Below are positions 27,202 through 37,600 of a stretch of 64,000 nt of DNA, one piece after another (position 1 is the first letter of the stretch; every line of letters begins with the position of its first letter). Under the pieces are notes generated by a model. It searched no databases and had not been told where the DNA came from. It worked only from the letters and a program-made list of their open reading frames with translations. Source of the DNA: JAEXOD01 sp043805435 (GTDB lineage Bacteria > Bacteroidota > Ignavibacteria > Ignavibacteriales > Melioribacteraceae); NCBI GenBank assembly GCA_043805435.1, contig JAZDHY010000100.1:4464-68463 (forward strand). Reading direction: 5' to 3'. The position numbers and the translations under genes were made by a program.

Positions 27202-28693
27202 GTTGACAGTAAAGGCATTGGATAAAATAGAGACCATTGACGAAAAATCAATTGTTATAAAGTTTTGTATTGATGATGATAATCTAAATAAAGCTATTGC
27301 TGATTTTTTGAAAAAAAACAGAACCAAAATTAATTCTGTTCAAAAAGAAAAATTCCTTTCAAAAGAGGAATCGGAATTAATTTTGGCCGGCAAAAACGAT
27401 ACTCCATATTTGTCATTATTAAAAAAAGTCAAAATAGATAAAAAATTTGATAATGATTTTTTTAGAGATTATATATCTTCATTAATTATCCGTTACGAAA
27501 ACGAACCAGTTAAAAATTTATATATCGAAATTCCGGATTTTATTCTATTTGAAAAATATTTTGCAGACGAGTCGTATTATCATCAAACATTTATTGAAGG
27601 CTTATATTTAGGTAATTACGCATTTAATAAATATAAAAGTGACAGAAAAGAATCTAAAAAATTAAATGTGTTTATTGTCAGCAAAAGTATTACCGAAAAT
27701 ACCGAGGCAATTCGTGTGGCTGAAAATATAATGAACGCAGTTTATTTATCCAGAAATTTGATAAACGAAATACCCGATTTTTTAACTCCTCAAGAATTAG
27801 CCAAACAAGCCAAGGTTGAGTTAATTAAATTAGGCGTAAACGTAAAACTGTTTATTAAACAGCAGCTCCAAATAATGGGTATGTGGGGAATATCATCTGT
27901 TGGGAAGGCAAGTATAAATCCTCCTTTGTTAATTGTTATTGAATATAAACCCAAAACTAAAGCCAAAGCAAAAGTTACTTTAGTTGGTAAAGGAGTAACA
28001 TACGATGCTGGTGGTCTTTCGTTAAAAACAACATCCGGTATGGTTGAGATGAAAGCAGATATGGCCGGTGCAGGTGTTGTAATTGGTGCAATTAAAGCCG
28101 CAGCTTTAGAAAAACTTCCTATTCATATTATTGGAGTAATTCCCGCAGTTGAAAATGTGATTTCTGGCAGTGCATATAAACCAAGTGATATTATTAGAAC
28201 TGCTTCCGGTAAAACAATTGAGGTTATGGATACAGATGCGGAAGGCCGCATAATACTTGCAGACGCTTTATATTATGCATGTAAACAAAAACCGGATTAT
28301 GTAATAGATTATGCAACTTTAACAGGTGCTGTTGTGGTTGCGCTTGGTGAATTTGCTGCAGGATTGTTTTCAAATGATGAAACACTTGCAGAAGATTTAT
28401 TAAAGGCTTCTAAAATAACTAATGAAAAACTTTGGCAGTTCCCAATGTGGGATGAATATAATACCTTAATAAAGGGTGATTTGGCGGATGTCAAAAATCT
28501 TGGTGGGAAATGGGGAGGTGCTATTACCGCTGCAAAGTTTTTAGAGCATTTTGTGGATGAAAATCAAAAATGGGCTCATTTGGATATTGCAGGACCATCT
28601 ATTAAGTACAAATTAAAAAGTTATACCGAAAAATATAATACCGGTTATGCTGTACGACTTACTTATCAATATTTGAAGGAATTAAGCAAATAA
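27194..28693 (+). CDS. pepA: Leucyl aminopeptidase, M17 family
   Basis: This 499-residue cytosolic metalloaminopeptidase has an N-terminal macro-like domain of about 170 residues and a catalytic domain. Metal and catalytic signatures are V-G-K-G-V-T-Y-D-A-G-G-L-S-L-K, the M-K-A-D-M-A-G-A segment, and M-D-T-D-A-E-G-R-I-I-L-A-D-A-L (usual N-T-D-A-E-G-R, so Asn is replaced by Asp just before the metal-binding pair). It releases N-terminal amino acids from peptides with two divalent metals. TTGGGAG before ATG 27194 supports the start inside the nrnA tail. Confidence 0.93.
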   Translation: MFKLTVKALDKIETIDEKSIVIKFCIDDDNLNKAIADFLKKNRTKINSVQKEKFLSKEESELILAGKNDTPYLSLLKKVKIDKKFDNDFFRDYISSLIIRYENEPVKNLYIEIPDFILFEKYFADESYYHQTFIEGLYLGNYAFNKYKSDRKESKKLNVFIVSKSITENTEAIRVAENIMNAVYLSRNLINEIPDFLTPQELAKQAKVELIKLGVNVKLFIKQQLQIMGMWGISSVGKASINPPLLIVIEYKPKTKAKAKVTLVGKGVTYDAGGLSLKTTSGMVEMKADMAGAGVVIGAIKAAALEKLPIHIIGVIPAVENVISGSAYKPSDIIRTASGKTIEVMDTDAEGRIILADALYYACKQKPDYVIDYATLTGAVVVALGEFAAGLFSNDETLAEDLLKASKITNEKLWQFPMWDEYNTLIKGDLADVKNLGGKWGGAITAAKFLEHFVDENQKWAHLDIAGPSIKYKLKSYTEKYNTGYAVRLTYQYLKELSK

Positions 28694-28749
28694 AGGACAT
28701 TGAATCTTTTGATGATATTCTGAATCTAACTTAATAAAAAGGAGATATT

Positions 28750-29136
28750 ATGGACTACTATTTAACAAAATTTGTAGATTTAGGTTTTGACGAATCAGTT
28801 CAAAAAATTACCGAAGAACTAAAAAAAGTTGGATTTGGAATTTTAACAGAGATTGATGTTAAACAGACATTTAAAAATAAAATTAATGCAGATTTTAGGG
28901 ATTACAAAATATTGGGTGCTTGTAATCCTAAATTTGCTTATGAAGTTTTACAAGCCGAAAATAAAGCAGGGGTATTACTTCCTTGCAGTGTTGTTATACA
29001 AAAACATGATAATAACCAAGTTGAAATTTCCATTATGGATCTCGTTCCTTTAATGCGGGTTGTTAATAATCCAACTATGAATAAATTTGCGGAGGATGTA
29101 AAAGTCCTGCTTTCCAAAGCGTTAGGAAATTGTTAA
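28750..29136 (+). CDS. DUF302 family protein
   Basis: The 128-residue protein matches the DUF302 fold: amphipathic start F-D-E-S-V-Q-K-I-T-E-E-L-K-K-V-G-F-G-I, a centre with Y-K-I-L-G-A-C-N-P and E-N-K-A-G-V-L-L-P-C-S-V-V-I, and V-E-I-S-I-M-D near 97-103. The two cysteines (in G-A-C-N-P and L-P-C) are typical of the group. Biochemical function is not established; these proteins often neighbour thiol-disulfide or sulfur metabolism genes. GGAGATATT precedes the ATG and the gene is 56 bases after pepA, perhaps the last member of that operon. Confidence 0.87.
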   Translation: MDYYLTKFVDLGFDESVQKITEELKKVGFGILTEIDVKQTFKNKINADFRDYKILGACNPKFAYEVLQAENKAGVLLPCSVVIQKHDNNQVEISIMDLVPLMRVVNNPTMNKFAEDVKVLLSKALGNC

Positions 29137-30001
29137 TTTTAGCATATTTGTTTAGCAAACGCAGATATAAATTATGGGATAACTTTATGTTTACCCGAAT
29201 TTTACGTTAGAAAAAAACTGTGTTTTGAATCATTTTATGCCAAGAGATGAAAAGAATAAACAGACCGAAGCCGTTTTTTGGCTTCAACTATATGTAGTAT
29301 AAATGACGGTTTGCATATATTTAGGTTGGGGCTAGTTAAAATAACGTGGTCTCTATGGAACCAAAAAGAAAAATTTTATATAAGGATGCTTTATCATCTA
29401 ATTTAAAAATTAATAAATTTGTAATGCTTTCAGCAATAGCGGTGACTCATTTACATGTTAAGTTGTTTGAATATTCAGGTTTGCGAACAGTGGTTTATGC
29501 TGCAATTTAACAAAGTTAAAAAATATCTATAAGTTGGAAACGAATCCCGCATAGCGGGAGAAATGTTTATAGGAAAACCCGCCACCCAACAACTCCAAGC
29601 TGCAGCGCAGCGATATTATTTTCCCGTATTTTTTATCATCAATATTCTATGCCGCTGCGCTACAGCTCCATTATTCTAGGCCCTTGATTCTGCTATAAAC
29701 ATTCCTCCCGCTAAGCGGGATGATAACAATAATTTAATCATTATCTGTTTTTCAAAATATTTATCATCAAATACACTTTTGCTAACATTTTCTGTTCGTT
29801 CTTATAAAATCACATAATCTATTTCAAAATATTGTTCTATTAAGTCCATTATTAATACTTTTCTCTTGAGCATGAATAATATTCCTCAGTTTTAAGTTTC
29901 CTATTTCTTCATTTTATTTATTCTTATAGTTGTGCTTGCAATAATATGGAGATTTCTGATGATAAAAAATTCCAACGCAAACTTTAGGTTTAACAAAAAA
30001 A
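29137..30001. other. Long gene-poor interval
   Basis: About 860 bases between DUF302 and the next terminator without a supportable gene. It holds a short hairpin GAAGCC/GGCTTC (29267-29285, no following T run), the inverted-repeat element at 29544-29721, and otherwise AT-rich sequence. A 51-codon ORF at 29355-29510 lacks a ribosome site and is not called. Confidence 0.6.
29544..29721. repeat. 178-base inverted-repeat element (MITE/REP-like)
   Basis: Terminal arms of 29 bases (29544-29572 and 29693-29721) match as inverted repeats with two mismatches; each carries its own small palindrome CCCGC-nnn-GCGGG and the string ATGTTTATAG. An inner inverted pair AGCTGCAGCGCAGCG / CGCTGCGCTACAGCT (29598-29612, 29653-29667) has one mismatch. 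The element has no coding potential and is distinctly richer in GC than its flanks. No target-site duplication was recognised. Confidence 0.75.
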
Positions 30002-30032
30002 AACAGCAGCAATATTAATGATTGCTGCTGTT
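30002..30032 (-). terminator. Terminator of the minus-strand TCA block
   Basis: AACAGCAGCAAT/ATTGCTGCTGTT is a perfect 12-bp stem with a 7-base loop. On the minus strand the stem is followed by a T run (the A tract at 29995-30003 on the plus strand). It lies 41 bases beyond the end of the last gene of that block. It also has a T run on the plus strand. Confidence 0.88.
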
Positions 30033-30072
30033 TTTAAGAAATAGGAATATATTAAGTTAATACTTTATTCTA

Positions 30073-30513
30073 TTAAACCTTAAAGTAAATTGCATAAAGA
30101 AGGGCTATTTCTTCTTTAAATTTAAAAATATCAACTTCTTTGGTTGCAATAGTTAAAGTAAACTTTTTTGTCTGATTTGTGTAAGCGAGTAAATCATAAT
30201 TTTCAGGAACTCTAATATGTTCAAATAAAGAACCTTCTTCCAAAGCCGGATCATCAATTTTTACACAAAATGTTGCCTTACAGGCAAATATATCTTTACA
30301 TATCTTAATATTTGGATCGCGCGAAACTTTATTAACAAATTGAGCAGTAGTTTCGTTTTGAGGTGCATTTTTTAACCATTCATGCAAACATACGGCAGTA
30401 CAAACAAAATCAAGTATTGTATCTCCACTTACAACCATATCCAATTGTTCATTTTCACGGATAAGTTTATCGTAAAGATTGCGCGGTGTTGTAAATTCAT
30501 GTGTGAATATCAT
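30073..30513 (-). CDS. Protein of unknown function at the end of the aconitase operon
   Basis: The 146-residue protein was not recognised. It has no signal peptide or membrane segment. It contains four cysteines (in F-V-C-T-A-V-C-L-H, N-I-K-I-C-K-D and F-A-C-K-A-T-F-C-V-K), a central stretch of alternating beta strands, and a C-terminal segment K-F-K-E-E-I-A-L-L-Y-A-I-Y-F. It follows the homoaconitase-like gene by 46 bases with GAGGTGAAAG as a strong ribosome site, and precedes the strong terminator. It is therefore probably the last gene of the operon. The cysteines could bind a metal, but spacing matches no motif known to me. Confidence 0.7.
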   Translation of the reverse strand: MIFTHEFTTPRNLYDKLIRENEQLDMVVSGDTILDFVCTAVCLHEWLKNAPQNETTAQFVNKVSRDPNIKICKDIFACKATFCVKIDDPALEEGSLFEHIRVPENYDLLAYTNQTKKFTLTIATKEVDIFKFKEEIALLYAIYFKV

Positions 30514-30559
30514 CTTTCACCTCATTATTATTTGTTTAAGTAACACCTTATTGGTGCTT

Positions 30560-32536
30560 TTATTCCAAATTTTTACAAACCCAATTTTCTAACCCGCCGT
30601 CAATAATAAGTTCTTGAGCAGCCTTTCCTACCGGACTAATATAATAAATTTTGTTATCAAATGAAATTACAGAATCAACAAAATTTACATTAATTTTTAA
30701 ATTTGGTTTTAAGGTTAATTTAGATGTGCCATATTTGTCAAATAAATCATTTATTAATTCGGGCACTTCTAACACTAAAAATCCATTATTTAACGCATTT
30801 CTTTTATAAGTTTCGCTAAACGAACCTGCAATAACTAATTGTATTCCTTTATATTTTAATGCTGTGGCGGCTTGCTCTCTGGAACTGCCGTTACCAAAAT
30901 TAAAACCACCAACTAAAATATCACCTTTACATGCAATACACTTAAATTCAGGATCATAATTTTCCATAACTACTTTTGCTTGATCATCGGGTGTGAAATC
31001 GTCATTATAGGTATATTTACCGGGATAAATTCCGTCTGTATTTAAGTTGTTTTGATAACAATAAATTAAATCACCGACAATATTTTCAGGAAAACCGGGC
31101 ACTATTTTTACCTTTTCATTTCTTATTAAAGAAGATTTAAAAGAAGTAATGTCTGCTGCAATATCAACAGGGTTATTTTCGTTTTGATTGGTAATATAAC
31201 CGGCGGCGGCACTTGCAGCAACAACAGCAGGGGATGCTAAATACGCCAAAGCAGATGGTGAACCCATTCTCCCTTTAAAGTTTCGGTTAGTTGCCGAAAT
31301 ACCAACCTCGCCATCTTCAAGCAATCCGGTTCCTAATCCTATACACGGCCCGCAGCTTGGAGGTAAAGGAATTGCACCGGCATTTATTAAAATCTGCCAA
31401 TCACCCCGTATTTCGGACTCTTGTTGAACTTCACTTGATGCAGCCGCAATATAAAATTTTACATGGTTTGCTACTTTTTTATTTTTTAATATTGCAGCAG
31501 CTTCAGCAATATCATCAACCCGGCTATTAACGCAAGAAAGTAAATAAGCTTTGTTTATGGATATTTTTTCATTACTTATTGTTGATACCTTAGTCATTTT
31601 TTTTACAGTATTCGGACCCGAAACATAAGGTTCGATAGAGGATAAATTGATGTTGATAATTTTTGAATAAAAAGCATCTTCGTCCGGTTTAAGATCAACA
31701 ATGGCTTTTTCCAAATTGTTAATGGATGTATCATTAATGCGTGGATGTTTTCCTTTTCCGTCCATATCGGAATTTACGCCTGATAATCCTCTATGTGCAA
31801 TAAACAAGTTACGTTTTTTTAACCAATTGATTGTTGTTTCATCAATAGGGAATAAACCGACAAGTGCTCCCCATTCTGTTGTCATGTTTGCAATTGTAAG
31901 TCTCTGCTCAACAGAAAGTTCTGAAACTCCTTTACCGGAAAATTCAATTCCGTAATTTAATACTTCGTCGTTATTAAAATAACCGCATAAAGCAATTATT
32001 AAATCCTTGCCTGTTACACCTTTATTTAAGGTATTATTTAAGTTCACTTTAGCAATTGGAGGAATTTGCCACCAAGTTCGGCCTGTTGCCCAAATAGAAG
32101 CGGCATCGGTACGAACAATGGGCGTACCTAAACAACCAAGTCCGCCATACATATTTGAATGACTGTCGGACGCAACGGCCATTGTGCCCGGAAAAGCATA
32201 ACCTTCTTCGCACATAATTTGATGACCAATTCCTCTTCCGGCGGGATAAAAATCGGCGCCCATAGTTTTGGAAAACTCTTCAATTTTTCTATACTTCTCC
32301 AAATTTTTTTCGGAAGTATCTTGTACGTTGTGATCTAATGTATGAACAACTTGACGGGGATTGGCAAACTTTTTTGCGCCAATACTTTTAAATTTTGGAA
32401 TCACGGCTCCGGTATTGTCATGAGTCATTATATAAGCAGGACGAATGGAAATAAAATCACCGCTAACAACAAGCTGTCCGTCATCTAATCCAACTGCATA
32501 TTTTTGAGCTATTTTTTCAATTAAATTTTGTCCCAT
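30560..32536 (-). CDS. Aconitase-superfamily hydratase, homoaconitase (Lys4)-like
   Basis: This 658-residue Fe-S hydratase has substrate-pocket motifs H-T-L-D-H-N-V-Q, P-A-G-R-G-I-G-H-Q, S-D-S-H-S-N and V-R-T-D-A-A. Cluster cysteines lie in L-S-C-V-N-S-R and P-P-S-C-G-P-C-I-G-L-G. The C-terminal swivel domain has F-G-N-G-S-S-R-E-Q-A-A-T-A-L. The R-E-Q form of the swivel motif (aconitase has R-E-H-A-A) and the W-W-Q-I-P-P segment resemble fungal homoaconitase, and it is shorter than AcnA (about 890) or the ~750-residue mitochondrial type. With isocitrate dehydrogenase upstream it most likely serves as the TCA aconitase (citrate/isocitrate). A role in alpha-aminoadipate lysine synthesis cannot be excluded. 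Confidence 0.82.
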   Translation of the reverse strand: MGQNLIEKIAQKYAVGLDDGQLVVSGDFISIRPAYIMTHDNTGAVIPKFKSIGAKKFANPRQVVHTLDHNVQDTSEKNLEKYRKIEEFSKTMGADFYPAGRGIGHQIMCEEGYAFPGTMAVASDSHSNMYGGLGCLGTPIVRTDAASIWATGRTWWQIPPIAKVNLNNTLNKGVTGKDLIIALCGYFNNDEVLNYGIEFSGKGVSELSVEQRLTIANMTTEWGALVGLFPIDETTINWLKKRNLFIAHRGLSGVNSDMDGKGKHPRINDTSINNLEKAIVDLKPDEDAFYSKIININLSSIEPYVSGPNTVKKMTKVSTISNEKISINKAYLLSCVNSRVDDIAEAAAILKNKKVANHVKFYIAAASSEVQQESEIRGDWQILINAGAIPLPPSCGPCIGLGTGLLEDGEVGISATNRNFKGRMGSPSALAYLASPAVVAASAAAGYITNQNENNPVDIAADITSFKSSLIRNEKVKIVPGFPENIVGDLIYCYQNNLNTDGIYPGKYTYNDDFTPDDQAKVVMENYDPEFKCIACKGDILVGGFNFGNGSSREQAATALKYKGIQLVIAGSFSETYKRNALNNGFLVLEVPELINDLFDKYGTSKLTLKPNLKINVNFVDSVISFDNKIYYISPVGKAAQELIIDGGLENWVCKNLE

Positions 32537-32549
32537 AGTAATTTTCCTT

Positions 32550-33101
32550 TTATAATTTTATTGTAACTTCCGGTCTAAATGGGTCAAAACTTACAAAATC
32601 GGCATGATGTACAATAATCGATTCAACAGTTCTTTTACCTAAATCACCTTCTTTGGAATGAGTTCCTATAATATGCAGTACTTCTGCAGGCAGGTTAAAT
32701 CTATCGGCAACGGCTATACCGCTAAAAGGATGACGAACTAATTTACCGGCTTTTGAAGTTGTTAATTTTCCGTCAATTAATTCATATTCAATTAGTTTGC
32801 CAACATCAATTAATATTGCCCCTGCAATCAGCATATCCATATCAATTTTTATTTCATCTTTAAAATTTGTGCGCATTATTTTTGCCATTTCAACTGCCAA
32901 TTGAACGCAGGTTCTTTTGTGGTTCATAAACGAAACACTGCAATCTTTAATAAGAAGTGAAAAGGGTATAGTTTCCAAATCTTCCGGGGAAAGCACGCTG
33001 TTTTCAACTGCGTAAATCCAACATGCTAAAACCTTTTCTTTTAATTCCTCATTCTTAATCCAATTGATTTCGGGCCATATTTTTAATACTTTATCTCTCA
33101 T
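32550..33101 (-). CDS. HD-domain-like protein with altered HD motif
   Basis: The 183-residue soluble protein has the helical layout of an HD phosphohydrolase: His61 in F-M-N-H-K-R-T-C, then A-G-A-I-L-I-D-V-G-K (about 93-102), His124 in V-R-H-P-F-S-G, His148 in G-T-H-S-K-E-G and H-H-A-D-F at 165-169. The central His-Asp pair is Ile98-Asp99, so one metal ligand is missing and catalysis by the usual mechanism is doubtful. It sits 13 bases upstream of the homoaconitase-like gene and 130 bases downstream of isocitrate dehydrogenase, suggesting cotranscription with the hydratase. Substrate or ligand unknown. Confidence 0.72.
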   Translation of the reverse strand: MRDKVLKIWPEINWIKNEELKEKVLACWIYAVENSVLSPEDLETIPFSLLIKDCSVSFMNHKRTCVQLAVEMAKIMRTNFKDEIKIDMDMLIAGAILIDVGKLIEYELIDGKLTTSKAGKLVRHPFSGIAVADRFNLPAEVLHIIGTHSKEGDLGKRTVESIIVHHADFVSFDPFRPEVTIKL

Positions 33102-33231
33102 ATTAAACTCGTTTTGTTTGTGTAATTTAGAATTTTTGTTTTAATAAAAGCATATATACCTCTCTTTTTTAAGAGAAGGATATATTAATAAATTTATCAA
33201 AACCGCTATAATGTGACCAACAAAAATTAAT

Positions 33232-34407
33232 TTATAAATTTGCAATAATTGCGTCGGTCATTTGGCTTGTTGTGCATGCCCCTTTAGAAAATACATCGGC
33301 CCCGCCTTTAAGCTTTAGCATATCGTATGTTTTAACTTTCCCTTCTTCAATAACTTTGGCAATTGCATTTTTAATTTTTAAAGAATATTCATGTTCACCA
33401 ATATGGTCAAGCATCATACATGCACTTAATACCATTGCAATAGGATTAACAATAGACGGATTAAGTTTTTCATACTTTGGAGCCGAACCATGAGTAGGTT
33501 CAAAAACGGCAACTTCTGCACCAATGTTTGCACTGCATGCAAAACCAAGTCCGCCAACTAAACCGGCAAAACCATCACTAATAATATCACCAAACATATT
33601 ACCTGCAACAATAACACCATAATTTTCCGGATTTTTTGTCAGCCACATCATTTGTGCATCAATATTGGTATCCCACAAATCAATACCCGGATATTCTTTA
33701 GCCATTAACTTGGCTTCTTTAAGCATCATACCGCTTGTTTCGCGAATTACATTAGGTTTTTCACAAATAGTTAAATTTTTATATCCATAAGCTTTTGCAT
33801 ATTCAAAACCCGAACGAATAATTCTTTTACATGCGTTGCGCGAAAAAATACGAGTTGATATAGCTAAATCTTCACTTGGTACATTTTTATAAAAAGCCAT
33901 TTTGGGGTGAGTTTCCAAAGCATCACGAACAACTTTAGGAGGATTTGTCCACTCAACACCGCTGTATAATCCTTCGGTATTTTGTCTGAAAATTACAGTA
34001 TCAACAATCGGTTCTTCAATATCTTCTGCACCTTTTCGTATAAAATTTAAAGGATTACCTTTAAAAGAAATACAAGGTCGAATACAAAGATCCAAGTCAA
34101 AATGCTGGCGAAGAGCTACAATTGGGCTGTAATAAACATATCCTTTATCTTGCAACTCGGGGGCTAATTCTTTTGCAGCAGCTTCTTTTGGTTTACTTGT
34201 TATTGCTCCAAAAAGTCCAATTTTATGTTTTTCTAAAAGGTCGATTGTTCGTTTTGGTAATGGATCGCCTTCATTTACCCAAAAGTCCCATCCAATATCA
34301 CCGTGTACATAATTAGCTTTAAATCCTACGGCATCTAATACTCTTATAGCTTCCGGCGTTACAACTTTTCCAATTCCATCTCCTGGTAGCGATACTATTG
34401 TTCTCAT
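33232..34407 (-). CDS. Isocitrate/isopropylmalate dehydrogenase family, probable isocitrate dehydrogenase
   Basis: This 391-residue beta-decarboxylating dehydrogenase has an N-terminal L-P-G-D-G-I-G. The substrate segment Y-S-P-I-V-A-L-R-Q with D-L-C-I-R-P places the phosphate-site Ser and two Arg as in E. coli Icd. Further motifs are R-Q-N-T-E-G-L-Y-S-G-V-E, the Mg-binding G-N-M-F-G-D-I-I-S-D, and the cofactor loop T-H-G-S-A-P-K-Y. Lys-Tyr at that loop is what the E. coli NADP+ enzyme has, whereas NAD+ enzymes usually have Asp-Ile, so NADP+ use is inferred. It makes or uses 2-oxoglutarate, linking to korAB. Homoisocitrate dehydrogenase is the alternative, given the homoaconitase-like neighbour. 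Confidence 0.85.
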   Translation of the reverse strand: MRTIVSLPGDGIGKVVTPEAIRVLDAVGFKANYVHGDIGWDFWVNEGDPLPKRTIDLLEKHKIGLFGAITSKPKEAAAKELAPELQDKGYVYYSPIVALRQHFDLDLCIRPCISFKGNPLNFIRKGAEDIEEPIVDTVIFRQNTEGLYSGVEWTNPPKVVRDALETHPKMAFYKNVPSEDLAISTRIFSRNACKRIIRSGFEYAKAYGYKNLTICEKPNVIRETSGMMLKEAKLMAKEYPGIDLWDTNIDAQMMWLTKNPENYGVIVAGNMFGDIISDGFAGLVGGLGFACSANIGAEVAVFEPTHGSAPKYEKLNPSIVNPIAMVLSACMMLDHIGEHEYSLKIKNAIAKVIEEGKVKTYDMLKLKGGADVFSKGACTTSQMTDAIIANL

Positions 34408-34678
34408 AAATTATTCCATTTTCTATTGATAAAAAAAATCATTTCTACAAAATATTGCAACTTAAGTTATTAAGCAAGTATAATTTTAAGAAAATAACAT
34501 TTTTAATAATTTTTGCATGATTAAATAAAAATCGCCAAAATTTATAAAATATTATGTTGGAAATGGAGCAGGTATAAGATTGTTTTAAATAATTATAAAA
34601 TTTTACTTGCTTATTTAATTAATGAGTACTAATTTAAATAATTACTTTTCATTCACAAACATATATGAGGTTCGTTTT

Positions 34679-37600
34679 ATGAGGAAGTTATTTTTACCTC
34701 TTTTAGTTATCCTTTTGTTTGTCTTCACATTTAACTCCTATGCACAAGAAAACTCTGTTTGGAAGTGGCAACACGAAACACCACAGGGTAATACTTTGCG
34801 TTGGGTTGAGATGTTTGATGCAAACATTTGGTATGCCGGCGGTTATTCCGGTACATTTATAAAAACTACCGATGCCGGTTTGTCCTGGACATTCCATCAT
34901 AAAGTTGGTAGAAACTATGGAAATTCAGGGCAAAAATCAAGCGATTATGATGCCCATTGGTTTACCCAAAACCATGGTATAGTTGTTGGTTCAAGCGGTA
35001 CTATTGCCATTACTAACGATGGCGGTACAACTTGGGTTGAACCAACTACTAATCCATTGCTTACTACAAGCACGATTACACTATATCAAATTTATTTTAT
35101 GAATGATAATGTTGGTTATATTGCCGGTACAACCGGTACTTTATTAAAAACTACCGACGGCGGAAACAATTGGGCATTAATCTCAGCAGGAGTAACATCT
35201 AATTTTTATGATGTTTATACCGCTGACGATGTTACAATAAACGTTGCCACAACTTCGGGTAATATCAGAAGAACTACAGACGGTGGTACAACTTGGGCAA
35301 CCGTTAATACGGGTGCTACAACTGTTATGTACAAACTTCATTTTATTGATGCTTTAAGAGGTTTTTCTGCTGGTTCAACAGGAAAATGTTATACAACCGC
35401 AGATGGTGGTGCAACATGGACTGCAGCACTAGGAACCGGAAGTATTGTTTTACCTTCAACAGCAACTTTTTATGATATTGATAATGTAGGTTCAACAATT
35501 TATTTGACCGGTTATTCGTTTTATAATTTTAAGAGTACCGATAATGGCACCACCTGGGATACAGTTGGTGTAGTTGCTCCGGTTGCACAACAACCATGGA
35601 CAAGTACATATTATGCTTCAGATTTTTCAGCAACTGGTGAACCATTTTTAACAGTTGGAGCTTTTGGTTTAATTAATAAAAGAACAAGTGTAAGTGATAT
35701 AAAAACTTATACAACTTTGGTTAAACCGGGTCAAATAAATGACGTTTGGTCAAATGCCTCAGGCAAAATAATTACTGTTGGTGCTCCTTCATCTGCCGGT
35801 ACGGTTTTTGATCAATTTATGTATTCAACCGATAATGGAGCTACATGGAAAATTTCTGCAACAACAAAAGGCCAATCAGTACAGTCTGATAAACCTATTT
35901 TTGTAGAAGAACAACAAAATATTGAAGAAAATAAAAATTCAATAGATGTTGTTAATCCAAAATCCGCAATTTGGGCTTTGCAAATGCTTAATGATAATGA
36001 CGGATTTGCATGTGGTACTTTTGGTGCTATTTACAAAACAACAAACGGCGGCGTTTCTTGGGATTCTGTTGCAGCCGGTATTCCTAATACAATTACATTA
36101 AAGAAAATAGACTTTGTTAATGCTAATGTCGGCTGGGTCTTTGCCTCGGCACCTTCAACTGCTACTAACGTTTCATGGAAAACTACCGATGGTGGTGCTA
36201 CATGGGTTGCTCAAACGCTATATACTGCAGTCGGAACTATTTGGGCTGCTGATATGGTTAATGAGAATGTTGGTTACATCGCTAATAATAATCCAAAACC
36301 ATGGAAAACAACCGATGGCGGCGCAACTTGGGTTGCTCAGGCATTTGTTGATGGCGGATATACAGCAGGTTATGTATATGACGTTCAGATGTTCGATCAA
36401 AATAATGGATATATGACAGGAAGTGCAGGAAGATTTTATAAAACCACAAACGGCGGAGCAAATTGGGATACTTTAACTGTTCCGACAAGAGATTACGTAT
36501 TTTATAATTTAAGTTTTATTGATCAAAATATTGGTATGGTTGTCGGTTACACCGGCGTTTCATTTAACACAACCGATGGCGGCGCAACATGGGGAAGTAT
36601 TAACACTAATGGCAGTAATATGTATAATGTTAACTACAGAACCGGTGATGCAAAAGCTATCACTGATTTTTATTCTGTTGGTTCTAATGGATACATATTT
36701 AAAGCCGGTATTACTACTCCTAATCCTCAAGTGTCTTCGTTCCCTTATGTTCAGAGCTGGGATGGAGTAGACTTTTTACCAACAGGTTGGACACAATCCA
36801 GCCCAACTAGTAAATTATTCACTAGAGTTACAGCAGGTACATATCCTACATGTGTACCAAAAGATGGCACTCACATGCTTAAATATGCTTGTTATGATTA
36901 TAGCAGTGGTGCAAACGCAACTTTAGTATCTCCTGAATTTGCTTTCCCGGCAGGGGATTTTAAAGTAAAATTCTGGATGTACAGAGATGCCGGTTATGTT
37001 TCCTCTGTTGATAAAGTAGAAATATATTATAATACAGAAAATAATGCTGCAACAGCAACTTTATTAGGTACAATTAATCGTAATATGACTTTAGCCCCTG
37101 TAGTTGCTGCAGCCGGCTGGTATGAATATTCGTTTGATTTGCCAAATACAACTACAGGCAGCGGAAGAGTTATTATGCTTAAAGCCATAAGTGCTTATGG
37201 CAATAATATCTATTTAGATAAATTCAGTGTTGAAGAAATATCGAATGTTTCTGTAGATTGGTGTAATTTGCAATGGCCATTAACCAGCACAATAATGGAA
37301 GGCGAATCCGTTACAGTTTATGCTCAAGCATATATTAACGGAGTAACACTAAACCCGGGTGCTACACCAAACTTAGATTGTTGGATTGGTGTTAGTTCGA
37401 CTGATACTGACCCTGCTACATGGACAAACTGGATACCTGCTACATTTAATGTAAATTCAGGAAACAATGATGAATTTATGGCAAATATTGGTTCAGATTT
37501 ACCACAAGGGACATATTATTATGCAAGTAAATTTCAGTATTTAGGCGGAATAATTACATACGGTGGTACCGGCGGTTTCTGGAACAACAATTCGGGTGTG

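Noticed and set aside
29355..29510. 51-codon ORF starting ATG 29355
   Set aside because: No ribosome site, no recognisable domain, in a gene-poor repeat-bearing interval; too short to support alone.
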